Below, piece after piece: positions 56,372-64,000 of a stretch of DNA of 64,000 bases. Position 1 is the stretch's first letter. Each line of letters opens with the position of its first letter. The notes beneath the pieces were generated by a model. That model was not told the origin of the DNA. It was given only the letters and a program-made list of their open reading frames with translations, and did not search any database. Both the position numbers and the translations under genes were made by a program. The stretch spans positions 124,001 to 188,000 of the forward strand of contig JBPOFN010000003.1 of assembly GCA_051251725.1 (NCBI GenBank), in the 5' to 3' direction. Source of the stretch: JALZUE01 sp051251725 (GTDB taxonomy: Bacteria; Pseudomonadota; Gammaproteobacteria; Enterobacterales; Alteromonadaceae).

Positions 56372-57820
56372 TTATTTCAGTGGTAGTGTCGGGATTGTTA
56401 TGCCCGCCATTGCCAACATTACTCTAACCACTTGACAGCTATAACCAAATTCGTTGTCATACCAAACATATAATACCGTGCGATCGCCATCGACTATGGT
56501 TGCTTGCGAGTCAACTACACCTGCGTATCGTGAGCCAACTAAGTCAGTTGAAACAATTTCGCTAGATGCCGTGTAATCAACCTGGTTTTGTAAATCTGAC
56601 TGCAATGAAATATTACGTAAATAGTCATTAAGGCTATCTTTGTCACTAGCAGTATTGAGGTTTAAATTCATTATTGCCATTGAAACATTAGGCGTAGGAA
56701 CACGGATTGCGTTGCCGGTTAATAAACCTGTTAATTCAGGTAAAGCTTTTGAAACAGCTTTAGCTGCACCAGTGGTACTAATAACCATATTTAATGGCGC
56801 ACTTCGTCCACGGCGTGGTGCTGGGTGATAGTTATCAATTAAGTTTTGATCATTAGTATAAGAATGAATTGTTTCAACATGACCATTACGAATACCAAAT
56901 TTATCATTAAGCGCTTTTAAGACCGGCGTGATCGCATTCGTTGTACAACTTGCTGCCGAAATGATTTTATCGCTTGCAAGGATCATATCTTGGTTAACAC
57001 CGTAGACAATATTTTTAATGTCACCTTTAGCTGGCGCTGTTAGTAATACTTTAGCCACACCTTTAGACTTTAAGTGCTGACCTAAGCTTTCTTCGTCGGT
57101 CCATATACCGGTATTATCTACGACAAGTGCATTGTTTATTCCGTGCTCAGTATAGTCAACTTCGTCAGGCGATTTAGCATAAATAACTTTGATAAATGCA
57201 CCATTTGCTTTAATAACATTATTTTCTTTATCAATGGTGATGCTGCCGTTAAAAGCGCCATGTACTGAATCGCGACGTAATAAACTTGCGCGTTTTTCTA
57301 GATCGTCACCCTTATTACTTGGACGAATGACAATGGCGCGTAAATTTAACATGGCATTAGGGCCAGCACGCTCGATTAATAGTCGGGCTAATAATCTACC
57401 TATACGACCAAAACCATATAAAACAACGTCTCGGCTCTGTCCTTTTTCTCTATCTTTATTAACTTCTGTTAATTCTTGTTCTAAAAACTGCTCAATTGAT
57501 AGTGTGTTTGAGTTGTTATAGACATATCGAAATGCAAGTTTACCAATATCAATACGAGCAGGAGATAAAGTCATTTTATTTAAAGCTTCAATAAAAGGAT
57601 AACTCTCGCGTACACGCAACTTATGCTTTTCATGTAAGGCGACTGATTTATGCGCTTTAATAATATCAATAGGTGAAGCATTAAGTAATGAACGGCCATA
57701 GATCAAAATTTCTACGCCTTTGTTTCTATACAGTTGTCCAATAATAGGCTGTATATTTTCAGCTAAACTTTGGCGTTCTTGCCAACTGGCTTGATATTCA
57801 TTTTCGAGGTTTGATGTCAT
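56372..57820 (-). CDS. gap: Glyceraldehyde-3-phosphate dehydrogenase, N-extended type
   Basis: This 482-residue enzyme has the GAPDH core from about residue 130 (YGFGRIGRLLARLLIER for NAD binding, SAASCTTNAITPVLK with the catalytic Cys, HSYTNDQNLID, and YDNEFGYSCQVVR at the end). It is preceded by about 130 extra residues. This long form occurs in several marine Gammaproteobacteria and is about 150 residues longer than the usual enzyme. It could act in gluconeogenesis or with a different cofactor; nearby pckA and lldD would fit growth on lactate. AAGGGT precedes the start. Confidence 0.92.
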   Translation of the reverse strand: MTSNLENEYQASWQERQSLAENIQPIIGQLYRNKGVEILIYGRSLLNASPIDIIKAHKSVALHEKHKLRVRESYPFIEALNKMTLSPARIDIGKLAFRYVYNNSNTLSIEQFLEQELTEVNKDREKGQSRDVVLYGFGRIGRLLARLLIERAGPNAMLNLRAIVIRPSNKGDDLEKRASLLRRDSVHGAFNGSITIDKENNVIKANGAFIKVIYAKSPDEVDYTEHGINNALVVDNTGIWTDEESLGQHLKSKGVAKVLLTAPAKGDIKNIVYGVNQDMILASDKIISAASCTTNAITPVLKALNDKFGIRNGHVETIHSYTNDQNLIDNYHPAPRRGRSAPLNMVISTTGAAKAVSKALPELTGLLTGNAIRVPTPNVSMAIMNLNLNTASDKDSLNDYLRNISLQSDLQNQVDYTASSEIVSTDLVGSRYAGVVDSQATIVDGDRTVLYVWYDNEFGYSCQVVRVMLAMAGITIPTLPLK

Positions 57821-57962
57821 GATATGACCCTTATTTATTATGTTTAATCACTCAAATAGAATAAATTGAACAACTTAAAACATGTCATTCATTCTATTTT
57901 TAAGCCTCTACATCGAGTAGCAAAGTGATAGATTTAAGTGTAAATTTTTGTTAATTGATTCT

Positions 57963-58991
57963 TTAAGCTAGCCAATGTAATAAGCAATCTAAGCCTTGTT
58001 GATTGATGCTGCTGTCAGCCTGTTCAATAACAATAGGTTTAGCATGAAAGGCAACACCTAAATTGGCAGCGGCCATCATCACTAGGTCATTAGCGCCGTC
58101 ACCCATAGCAACCGTTTGCTCGTAGTTGATGTTGAACTTTTCGGCTAACAAATTTAAGGTTTCTGCTTTTACGTTGGCATCAACGACATCACCTAAAACC
58201 CGACCGGTTAATTTGCCATTAACAACTTCTAATGTATTAGCAAACGCCGCATCTAAATTAAGTAATTGTTTTAAATGATCAGCAAAATAGGTAAAGCCGC
58301 CTGAGGCAATAGCAATACGCCAATTATGTTTTTTCAGCTCGGTAATTAATGTTTCAAGCCCTGCCATTAATGGAATGTTGTGTTTTACAGATTCGAGTAT
58401 TGATTCTGGAGAATTTGAGAGGGTTGCTACTCTTTGGTGTAAACTTTCAGCAAAGTCTAAATTCCCTTGCATAGCTTGTTCGGTAACTGCTGCGACCTTT
58501 TCACCAACCCCAGATAACTTGGCGATTTCGTCAATACACTCTATCTCAATAGTGGTTGAGTCCATATCCATGACCAATAAACCAGGCTGAGCAAGCTTGG
58601 GCGCGGAAACAACTAATGCCGCTTCACAACCATGATTTAAGATAAATGTACTGAGCTGCGTACGTGCGTAAACAATATCTTCGCAGGTTATGCCAAAGCG
58701 ATAGCTAATCTTTTCGTTTCTGTGATTAATTGCACTGAGCGTATGTATTGCAATTGCGCAGTCGTTTTGTAACTCGAGTAAATCAGTCAACATAAAGTCT
58801 GAAAAAACAACTAGCTCGATTGTAGATGGTTTACAATTAAGCGAACTAAACGCCAAGCCTTGCTGGTTTATCTCGAAGCTAATTGGAAAAGCCTCTGTTA
58901 AGTTTTGTGCAGGTAACCACTGGGCAAGTGTTAAGTTTTTGATATTTTCCAGAGTTTTGCACTCATATGTTGACGATTGATTTACGTACAT
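57963..58991 (-). CDS. serB: Phosphoserine phosphatase
   Basis: This 342-residue HAD-family enzyme performs the last step of serine synthesis. The HAD motif I is VMDMDSTTIEIECIDEIA with nucleophile Asp, followed by the SGGFTYF motif II and the GDGANDLVMMAAANLGVAFHAKP motif III/IV region (here spanning about residues 297-319). The N-terminal 140 residues form the ACT-like regulatory part found in gammaproteobacterial SerB. It lies between gap and pckA, all on the minus strand with gaps of more than 40 bases. Confidence 0.95.
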   Translation of the reverse strand: MYVNQSSTYECKTLENIKNLTLAQWLPAQNLTEAFPISFEINQQGLAFSSLNCKPSTIELVVFSDFMLTDLLELQNDCAIAIHTLSAINHRNEKISYRFGITCEDIVYARTQLSTFILNHGCEAALVVSAPKLAQPGLLVMDMDSTTIEIECIDEIAKLSGVGEKVAAVTEQAMQGNLDFAESLHQRVATLSNSPESILESVKHNIPLMAGLETLITELKKHNWRIAIASGGFTYFADHLKQLLNLDAAFANTLEVVNGKLTGRVLGDVVDANVKAETLNLLAEKFNINYEQTVAMGDGANDLVMMAAANLGVAFHAKPIVIEQADSSINQQGLDCLLHWLA

Positions 58992-59037
58992 GGTTTATCC
59001 TTTAAGAAGCATAATAGAGTTGAATTTTTAACCGGCG

Positions 59038-60648
59038 CTATAATATAGGGCCAGCTGAGATTAATGACTTGCCATTATCGGTATCTGTAAACTTATTAAA
59101 GTTGTTAATAAATTTATCTGCTAACGCAAGGGCTTTACTGTGCCATTGGCTTGCATCTGGATAAGCACTTCTAGGATCGAGTAAACCAGCTTCAATACTT
59201 GGAATTTCGTTCGGTATTGTTAGGTTAAATATTGGCAATATAGTTGTGCCAGCTTCGTCGATAGACCCATCTAAAATGGCATTGATAATTGAGCGAGTCG
59301 CTTTTATTGAAATCCGTTCACCTTTACCATTCCAGCCAGTGTTTACTAGGTAAGCTTCTGCACCAGCGGCTTGCATACGCTTGCGTAATACCTCGGCATA
59401 TTGTGTCGGATGTAAGCTTAAAAATGCAGCGCCAAAACAGCTTGAAAACGTTGGTGTTGGCTCGGTGATCCCACGTTCAGTTCCGGCTAATTTTGCTGTA
59501 AAGCCAGACAAAAAGTAATATTCTGTTTGCGCGGGTGTTAATTTGGCAACAGGAGGTAATACACCAAAGGCATCTGCTGTTAAAAATATAACTTTTTGCG
59601 CGTGACCTGCTCGAGATATCGGCTTGACAATGTTTTGAATGTGATGAATAGGGTAAGAGACACGGGTATTTTCTGTACGTGAATTATCATCAAAATCAAT
59701 TTTTCCATCTTGATCAACAGTAACATTTTCTAACAAGGCATCACGGCGGATAGCGTCGTAAATTTCGGGTTCATTCGCTTTATCTAATTTAATGGTTTTT
59801 GCGTAACAACCACCTTCAAAGTTAAAAACACCTTGTGCATCCCAGCCATGTTCATCATCACCTATTAGTTGACGATTTGGATCTGTAGACAGGGTTGTTT
59901 TACCTGTGCCGGATAAGCCAAAGAATATAGCGACATCGCCTTTTTCTCCAACGTTGGCACTACAATGCATCGAGGCAATACCTTTAAGAGGGAGTAGGTA
60001 GTTCATCATTGAGAACATACCTTTCTTCATTTCACCGCCGTACCAAGTTCCACCAATTATTTGGATTTTTTCGGTTAAATTAAAAGCGACAAAATTTTCA
60101 GAGTTTAAGCCTTGTGCTTGCCAATTTGGATTGGTGGTTTTAGCACCATTGATCACAACAAAATCAGGTTCATATGTTGTTAGTTCTTCATCGCTCGGGC
60201 AAATGAACATATTTTTAACAAAGTGTGCTTGCCATGCCACTTCAGTTATAAAGCGAACTTTTAGACGTGTATCCTCATTAGCACCACAATAAGTATCAAC
60301 CACAAATAAACGCTTACCAGAAAGCTGAACGGTCACTAAATCTTTTAGCTTCAGCCAAACTTCTTGAGTGATTGCTTTGTTATCATTTTTGCCTTGATCT
60401 GACCACCAAACCGTGTCACGAGTGACATCATCACGAACAATATATTTATCTTTGGGAGAACGACCTGTAAAAATACCGGTATTAACATTTACTGCGCCGA
60501 GTTCAGTGACTACACCTTTATCAAAACCTTGAAGGGATACTTTGGTTTCTTCAGAAAAAAGCAACTCGTAAGATGGGTTATAAATAATTTCTGTTACGTT
60601 ATTAATGCCATATTGTGATAAATCAATTGTTTCTTTTAACATCGCCAT
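59038..60648 (-). CDS. pckA: Phosphoenolpyruvate carboxykinase (ATP)
   Basis: This enzyme of about 536 residues converts oxaloacetate to phosphoenolpyruvate in gluconeogenesis. It matches E. coli PckA along its length: NTGIFTGRSPKDKYIVRD, GGTWYGGEMKKGMFSMMNYL, FFGLSGTGKTTLS for ATP binding, IGDDEHGWD, and GTERGITEPTPTFS. A TTG at 60666 would add six residues, but the ATG at 60648 fits the family better. It is next to serB with a 46-base gap. Confidence 0.95.
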   Translation of the reverse strand: MAMLKETIDLSQYGINNVTEIIYNPSYELLFSEETKVSLQGFDKGVVTELGAVNVNTGIFTGRSPKDKYIVRDDVTRDTVWWSDQGKNDNKAITQEVWLKLKDLVTVQLSGKRLFVVDTYCGANEDTRLKVRFITEVAWQAHFVKNMFICPSDEELTTYEPDFVVINGAKTTNPNWQAQGLNSENFVAFNLTEKIQIIGGTWYGGEMKKGMFSMMNYLLPLKGIASMHCSANVGEKGDVAIFFGLSGTGKTTLSTDPNRQLIGDDEHGWDAQGVFNFEGGCYAKTIKLDKANEPEIYDAIRRDALLENVTVDQDGKIDFDDNSRTENTRVSYPIHHIQNIVKPISRAGHAQKVIFLTADAFGVLPPVAKLTPAQTEYYFLSGFTAKLAGTERGITEPTPTFSSCFGAAFLSLHPTQYAEVLRKRMQAAGAEAYLVNTGWNGKGERISIKATRSIINAILDGSIDEAGTTILPIFNLTIPNEIPSIEAGLLDPRSAYPDASQWHSKALALADKFINNFNKFTDTDNGKSLISAGPIL

Positions 60649-60981
60649 ACCAATTTTATTCAACAAGGTGTTTACCTGTATACTAATGTATCTTTATATA
60701 TAAGTAAATGCATATTGTCAGGTTTGCACGAATGTTTTTTATACTTCTAATAACATGTGGTACAGGCTGGTATCTTATACAAAGCAGGCTAAAGGTTGCT
60801 AGATAAGGTTAAAAGGGGCTTTTAATTTTTTACTCAAATTAATATCTCTGTCATGTGTCTTGTTGCATGCAATATAACCTGTGTGGGTTGGCGGTGAGGT
60901 TGTTAAGATGAAGTTGGCATTTTGGTGCTCACTGACCATTGTTGTATGTTGAGTCACGACATGGGCTTGCATAAAGCCGGT

Positions 60982-61110
60982 TTATGATTGATTTTTAACA
61001 ATGGTTGCTTTACGAGCATAGAAATATTTAGGGTTTAGCTGGTGTTGTTGATAAAACTTAGGCACCGATAAGCCGCTGGCTATTTGTTTATCAACGAGGA
61101 CTTTCAATCA
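60982..61110 (-). mobile_element. IS66-type accessory (TnpA) gene relic
   Basis: The minus strand reads LVDKQIASGLSVPKFYQQHQ, then LNPKYFYARKA and a stop at 60982-60984. This is the helix-turn-helix start of IS66-family TnpA accessory proteins. The upstream part is lost and no tnpB or tnpC is seen. Confidence 0.65.
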
Positions 61111-61239
61111 TCAAATGTTCTGCGCAGCATGGGTTGCTCCAATAAAATAAATTAGAGCAACTTTAAATTGAAAGATTAATTCAGGAAACGTACTGTTGGC
61201 CGGACGTGTACAAAAAATCGACCTCAAAACAGTCAGCAA

Positions 61240-61324
61240 TGTTAAGGTTTTTTAGACATCAGCCTTCCAAAGATTGGCTGCTGGTGGATTTTGTGTACTG
61301 GCTGATATCTAAAAAACCTTAACA
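61240..61324. repeat. Long inverted repeat (hairpin/MITE-like)
   Basis: Arms 61241-61264 and 61300-61323 are 24 bases long with one mismatch, around a 35-base spacer. One arm reads GTTAAGGTTTTTTAGACATC. It follows the MAPEG gene (minus strand) by 40 bases and may act as a terminator, but its length suggests a small mobile or structured repeat. Confidence 0.7.
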
Positions 61325-61363
61325 AAGAGGACGTTAGCTTTATACTTCTCACTTTCTACGTGG

Positions 61364-61903
61364 TTAACTTACAATATCCCAAACTTGATAAGCGATTAAA
61401 ATTATAAATAACAAAACTGTAGGGTAAAAAGTTAAAGCAAAACCAAAAGCCCTTGATGCGGCACCATGCTTGTAACCTCTGAAAAATAAAATCCTACCTA
61501 TTGCAAAAAGAACAGAGCATAACGGTATTGCTGATAATAAAGGAGCTGGCACTAAAAAACACCATGCTGTGTATACAGCAACAGCTATAACAAATTGCTC
61601 TAACGTATTTTGAAGCAAGCTTTGGAGAACTAAGGCTTCATCAGAGCTATTACTTAATGCACTCCCATCAATATCATCAGGACTAAAAAATCTATACTTG
61701 GCTAACCGTCCTATTGATGCGATCAAAAATAATGTAGGAAAGATTATAGATATACCGAGAATCTTTATTTTGTCCTGAATATCTATGGCTATCTCATACG
61801 AAAATGGATCTAAGACAGCACTAAGGGTAATTGTAATAATGGATGTTAACATGGCTGCAATCATGCCCTTGAATACACCTAATTGTTTTTTGGAAAGTGT
61901 CAC
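61364..61903 (-). CDS. MAPEG-family membrane protein
   Basis: This 179-residue protein has four hydrophobic spans (about residues 12-33, 45-65, 100-135 and 155-176). The segment NTLEQFVIAVAVY and, later, GRILFFRGYKHGAASRAFGF resemble the conserved MAPEG motifs (ExxxxF and R-I-x-Y-x-x-G-Y). Family members are small integral-membrane proteins, some acting as glutathione transferases; bacterial roles are mostly unknown. It is 37 bases after the hydrolase gene on the same strand, so they may be co-transcribed. Confidence 0.75.
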   Translation of the reverse strand: MTLSKKQLGVFKGMIAAMLTSIITITLSAVLDPFSYEIAIDIQDKIKILGISIIFPTLFLIASIGRLAKYRFFSPDDIDGSALSNSSDEALVLQSLLQNTLEQFVIAVAVYTAWCFLVPAPLLSAIPLCSVLFAIGRILFFRGYKHGAASRAFGFALTFYPTVLLFIILIAYQVWDIVS

Positions 61904-61940
61904 TATATATATCCTTGTAAACTACCGTTTTGCTAAGTGG

Positions 61941-63284
61941 TTATTGGTGGCGGCCTATAATGCGCGAGGTATGAGCGCAGTTAACGCAACTTTTATCTGA
62001 TTTTTTAATGAATAATACCTGCAAACCAAAATAATCATCTGGGTATGTTGGCCAGCGTACCGGTTTATTGTTATTCGTTATTTTACGCATGCTATGGTTA
62101 TAACCGTCATAAATTTTCAACGTGATGTTATGCCCATCATGCTTTAATTCCTGCAAAAGTATTTGAGTTTCAACAGCATCAATGCTCTCATCATCAGTTG
62201 CTAATATGGCAAGTAATGGTACCCGAAGTGAAGTCAAAACAGACATAGGTTCATAATCCATAATCTTTGAATAACTTTTACTAAAAACATCATCGGGTTT
62301 ATAACTAAAGTTATTAAAATCAGCATGTGAAAACCATGATTTTATTTTTGCCGCATCTAAATATTTATCAAACGTTGACCAATCACCCGAACGTATCCCT
62401 TGATGCCATCGCTGAACGAATTTTCTAGCTTCCTCTTCTGACTTAGTAGATACGTTGGCCGTTCTTAATTGTCGAACGACATCCCATTCTGCTTCACGTG
62501 CAGGAGATACTGCGGGTCCTGCGCTCGTGATAACGAATGCTGCATGTTTCCACTTTAAACTCGCTAAAGGTGCAACCCACCCGCCTTGACTGTGTCCAAA
62601 AAAACCAACAATTGATATTTCAGGTTGTTGCCGTAGGTATTCTGCTATCGCTATTGCATCATCCGCGAGGGCTTCAAACGTAACATTACTAAGATCGCCC
62701 TCTGACTCTCCAACCCCTCGCTTGTCATAAATAATTGAAGCAATACCATGCTTTGCAAGTTCATAGGCAGAAAATCGATTGGCATCACGAGGCTGAGCAC
62801 CAGAGCCATGTAAAAATACAACACTAGGGCACTGGCTCTCACATTTTGGCATTATTAAAGAGGCCCCAAGCTTTCCTGCAGGCCCATCAATAGATAAACG
62901 TTTTTCTTGCATAATTGGCTTTTGCATAACTTTTGACAATCTTACGCTCGCTACATCCGAAAAATTACTTTCTTGCCAAGTACCGGTAATTAGTTGTCCG
63001 TCAACGAATAAACGCATCTTCTGTAACCCTGAATCAGAGGCAAAAATAACATTTAATACATCCTCTGTTTTGTCTACCGATTGTGCTGGCCAGCCAGAAA
63101 CACCAATATCAAGCAGTGACATTGATGCTGAAAAGTTTTCGTTGGTTGAACTTATTGTTAATGATAATTGTGTTTCTTCTGAGTCAGTTTTAGCAATACC
63201 TGACCATTGGCCATTAAAATTATTAGCCTGAGCGTAACTAGTGAAAATAACCAGTAACATAAGTCGGCATAGAATAGTTTTCAT
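61941..63284 (-). CDS. Secreted alpha/beta hydrolase
   Basis: This 447-residue protein has a signal peptide ending AQA at about residue 20. A lipocalin-like beta domain (about 22-120; NFNGQWSGIAK) precedes an alpha/beta-hydrolase domain. The oxyanion region is FLHGSGAQ, the strand-5 block is YDKRGVGESEG, the nucleophile elbow is GHSQGGW, and the acidic and His residues lie in ATDDES and GYNHSMRK. The layout matches the S9-like/DUF3887-type esterase-peptidase proteins of the envelope; the substrate is unknown. Confidence 0.85.
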   Translation of the reverse strand: MKTILCRLMLLVIFTSYAQANNFNGQWSGIAKTDSEETQLSLTISSTNENFSASMSLLDIGVSGWPAQSVDKTEDVLNVIFASDSGLQKMRLFVDGQLITGTWQESNFSDVASVRLSKVMQKPIMQEKRLSIDGPAGKLGASLIMPKCESQCPSVVFLHGSGAQPRDANRFSAYELAKHGIASIIYDKRGVGESEGDLSNVTFEALADDAIAIAEYLRQQPEISIVGFFGHSQGGWVAPLASLKWKHAAFVITSAGPAVSPAREAEWDVVRQLRTANVSTKSEEEARKFVQRWHQGIRSGDWSTFDKYLDAAKIKSWFSHADFNNFSYKPDDVFSKSYSKIMDYEPMSVLTSLRVPLLAILATDDESIDAVETQILLQELKHDGHNITLKIYDGYNHSMRKITNNNKPVRWPTYPDDYFGLQVLFIKKSDKSCVNCAHTSRIIGRHQ

Positions 63285-63388
63285 TTTAATCTCTATTTTT
63301 TAATATGGCTGCTTGGTAATTATTAACATGCTTTATAGATTGCTAATATTTAGATGAGCAAGCAGATTTTTACTTGGATACTTTAAAT

Positions 63389-63826
63389 TTAAGTTCTTGA
63401 ATACTTTAACCGTACAAGGAGCTGGTCTGTAGGCTCATGTATTTTTTCTTCAATAGGCTTAAAACCATATTTAGAGTAAAAATTGCGACCTATTGTATTT
63501 TCTTTAAATACTTCTACCTCTAGAACTTGGTGGAGTTCACTCGCTTTGTCCATCAACATTTTCCCAATCCCTAAACCATGTAAATTTGGTTGCAGAAATA
63601 TCGCCCCAACTTCATTGCCCATTAAAGCAATAAAACCTGTAACTTCATCATTAACTTCCGCTACCCAAGTATCCGTATTTGGCAGGTATATTTCCCTCGT
63701 ATTCTTTCTCTCTTGTGCTATAAATTCATCCGTCATAAAGCTATGTGCTAACCGTGTTGCTTCTTCCCATGATTTGAGTACTGCATTGATGTCAGAAGCG
63801 TTATATTGTCTAATTAATACTTTCAT
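63389..63826 (-). CDS. GNAT-family N-acetyltransferase
   Basis: This 145-residue protein has the GNAT fold. The acetyl-CoA binding motif is LHGLGIGKMLMDKA at about 82-95, and the C-terminal block is FYSKYGFKP. It resembles YjaB-like acetyltransferases of similar size. The substrate cannot be predicted. It is read leftwards, 104 bases before the hydrolase gene, and could be part of the same unit. Confidence 0.88.
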   Translation of the reverse strand: MKVLIRQYNASDINAVLKSWEEATRLAHSFMTDEFIAQERKNTREIYLPNTDTWVAEVNDEVTGFIALMGNEVGAIFLQPNLHGLGIGKMLMDKASELHQVLEVEVFKENTIGRNFYSKYGFKPIEEKIHEPTDQLLVRLKYSRT

Positions 63827-64000
63827 TTTTACTACCTATTTATTAAATTCATTTGAATTATTATATTGTTTCGTAATTCTTGTTTATTGAAGAAAAACGA
63901 CAGTATTAATTACGTTTATATTAAGGAAATTATTAACACTCACAGCTAATAAATCAGAATTTAACCTAACGATAAAGCTATACTTACAAGTTAGGCAGCA

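Larger units (their letters stand above)
60649..61363. other. Intergenic region with IS66 relic and long hairpin
   Basis: About 715 bases without an intact gene. Contents: the pckA promoter at the left, an IS66 accessory-gene relic (60982-61110), a GTTGCTC/GAGCAAC hairpin near 61132-61160, and the long inverted repeat at 61240-61324. Confidence 0.5.

Noticed and set aside
59951..59962. CCAACGTTGG palindrome resembling the LacI operator
   Set aside because: It is within the pckA coding sequence and differs from the operator in the flanking bases.
63965..63995. CCTAAC...GTTAGG pair resembling integron attC core sites
   Set aside because: The spacing of 19 bases is too short for an attC site, no integrase is seen, and no such sites separate the other genes here.
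1..64000. CRISPR arrays, tRNA or rRNA genes
   Set aside because: No regularly spaced repeats, no tRNA-like cloverleaf and no rRNA-like sequence were recognised by reading.

Overview
The window looks like chromosome of an AT-rich marine gammaproteobacterium of the Alteromonadales, probably Colwelliaceae (Colwellia/Thalassotalea-like). This rests on the gammaproteobacterial housekeeping set (helicase IV, yggL, modF, an N-extended GAPDH, serB, ATP-type pckA, lldD) combined with polysaccharide-use genes typical of marine algal degraders. I ran no database search; family calls come from motifs and remembered family sequences.

Region 1 (1-9.9 kb): glycoside hydrolases for an algal or plant polysaccharide. 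There is a secreted clan-A hydrolase running off the left edge, a GntR/FCD regulator with two winged-helix domains, a GH39-like lipoprotein and a GH78-like alpha-L-rhamnosidase lipoprotein. A frameshifted secreted-protein pseudogene and yggL lie between them. Region 2 (10-18.3 kb): a Fic protein, a large GH15/phosphorylase-kinase-like protein on the minus strand, a roughly 280-bp MITE-like palindromic element, and a helicase IV with an extra nuclease-like insertion and zinc ribbons.

Region 3 (18.3-38.1 kb) is a self-contained fructan/sucrose utilisation locus. It has two GH32-type lipoproteins, a Bacteroidota-style SusC/SusD pair, a di-haem peroxidase fused to FG-GAP and ASPIC/UnbV repeats, a sugar porter, a CscB-like sucrose/oligosaccharide symporter, a LacI repressor and a fructokinase. 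One palindromic operator (core ACAACGTTGT) recurs in front of every transcription unit, so the locus reads as a single LacI regulon. The block is bounded by an 87-bp near-perfect direct repeat of the 3' end of the helicase gene, one copy at each edge, with IS481 and IS3 relics at the right edge. The whole block therefore looks like an inserted genomic island.

Region 4 (38.1-50.9 kb) is a defence/toxin-antitoxin zone: HipBA with two palindromic operators, a broken methyltransferase, then a compact operon of a membrane protein plus two unlike reverse transcriptases that fits the DRT3 (Drt3a/Drt3b) antiphage type. A structured ncRNA candidate with a CACAC stretch and a strong terminator lies just downstream. 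Next come a degenerate copy of a helicase C-terminus, a divergent pair of an LRAT-like acyltransferase/peptidase and an XRE regulator (both with glycine-rich hydrophobic C-termini), and a PLD-helicase-DUF3427 protein.

Region 5 (50.9-64 kb) is core metabolism: a ModF-like double ATPase, triosephosphate isomerase, L-lactate dehydrogenase with a divergent LysR regulator, GAPDH, phosphoserine phosphatase and PEP carboxykinase. It is followed by an IS66 accessory-gene relic, a long perfect-armed hairpin, a MAPEG-family membrane protein, a secreted alpha/beta hydrolase and a GNAT acetyltransferase. No tRNA, rRNA, CRISPR array or integrase gene was seen.
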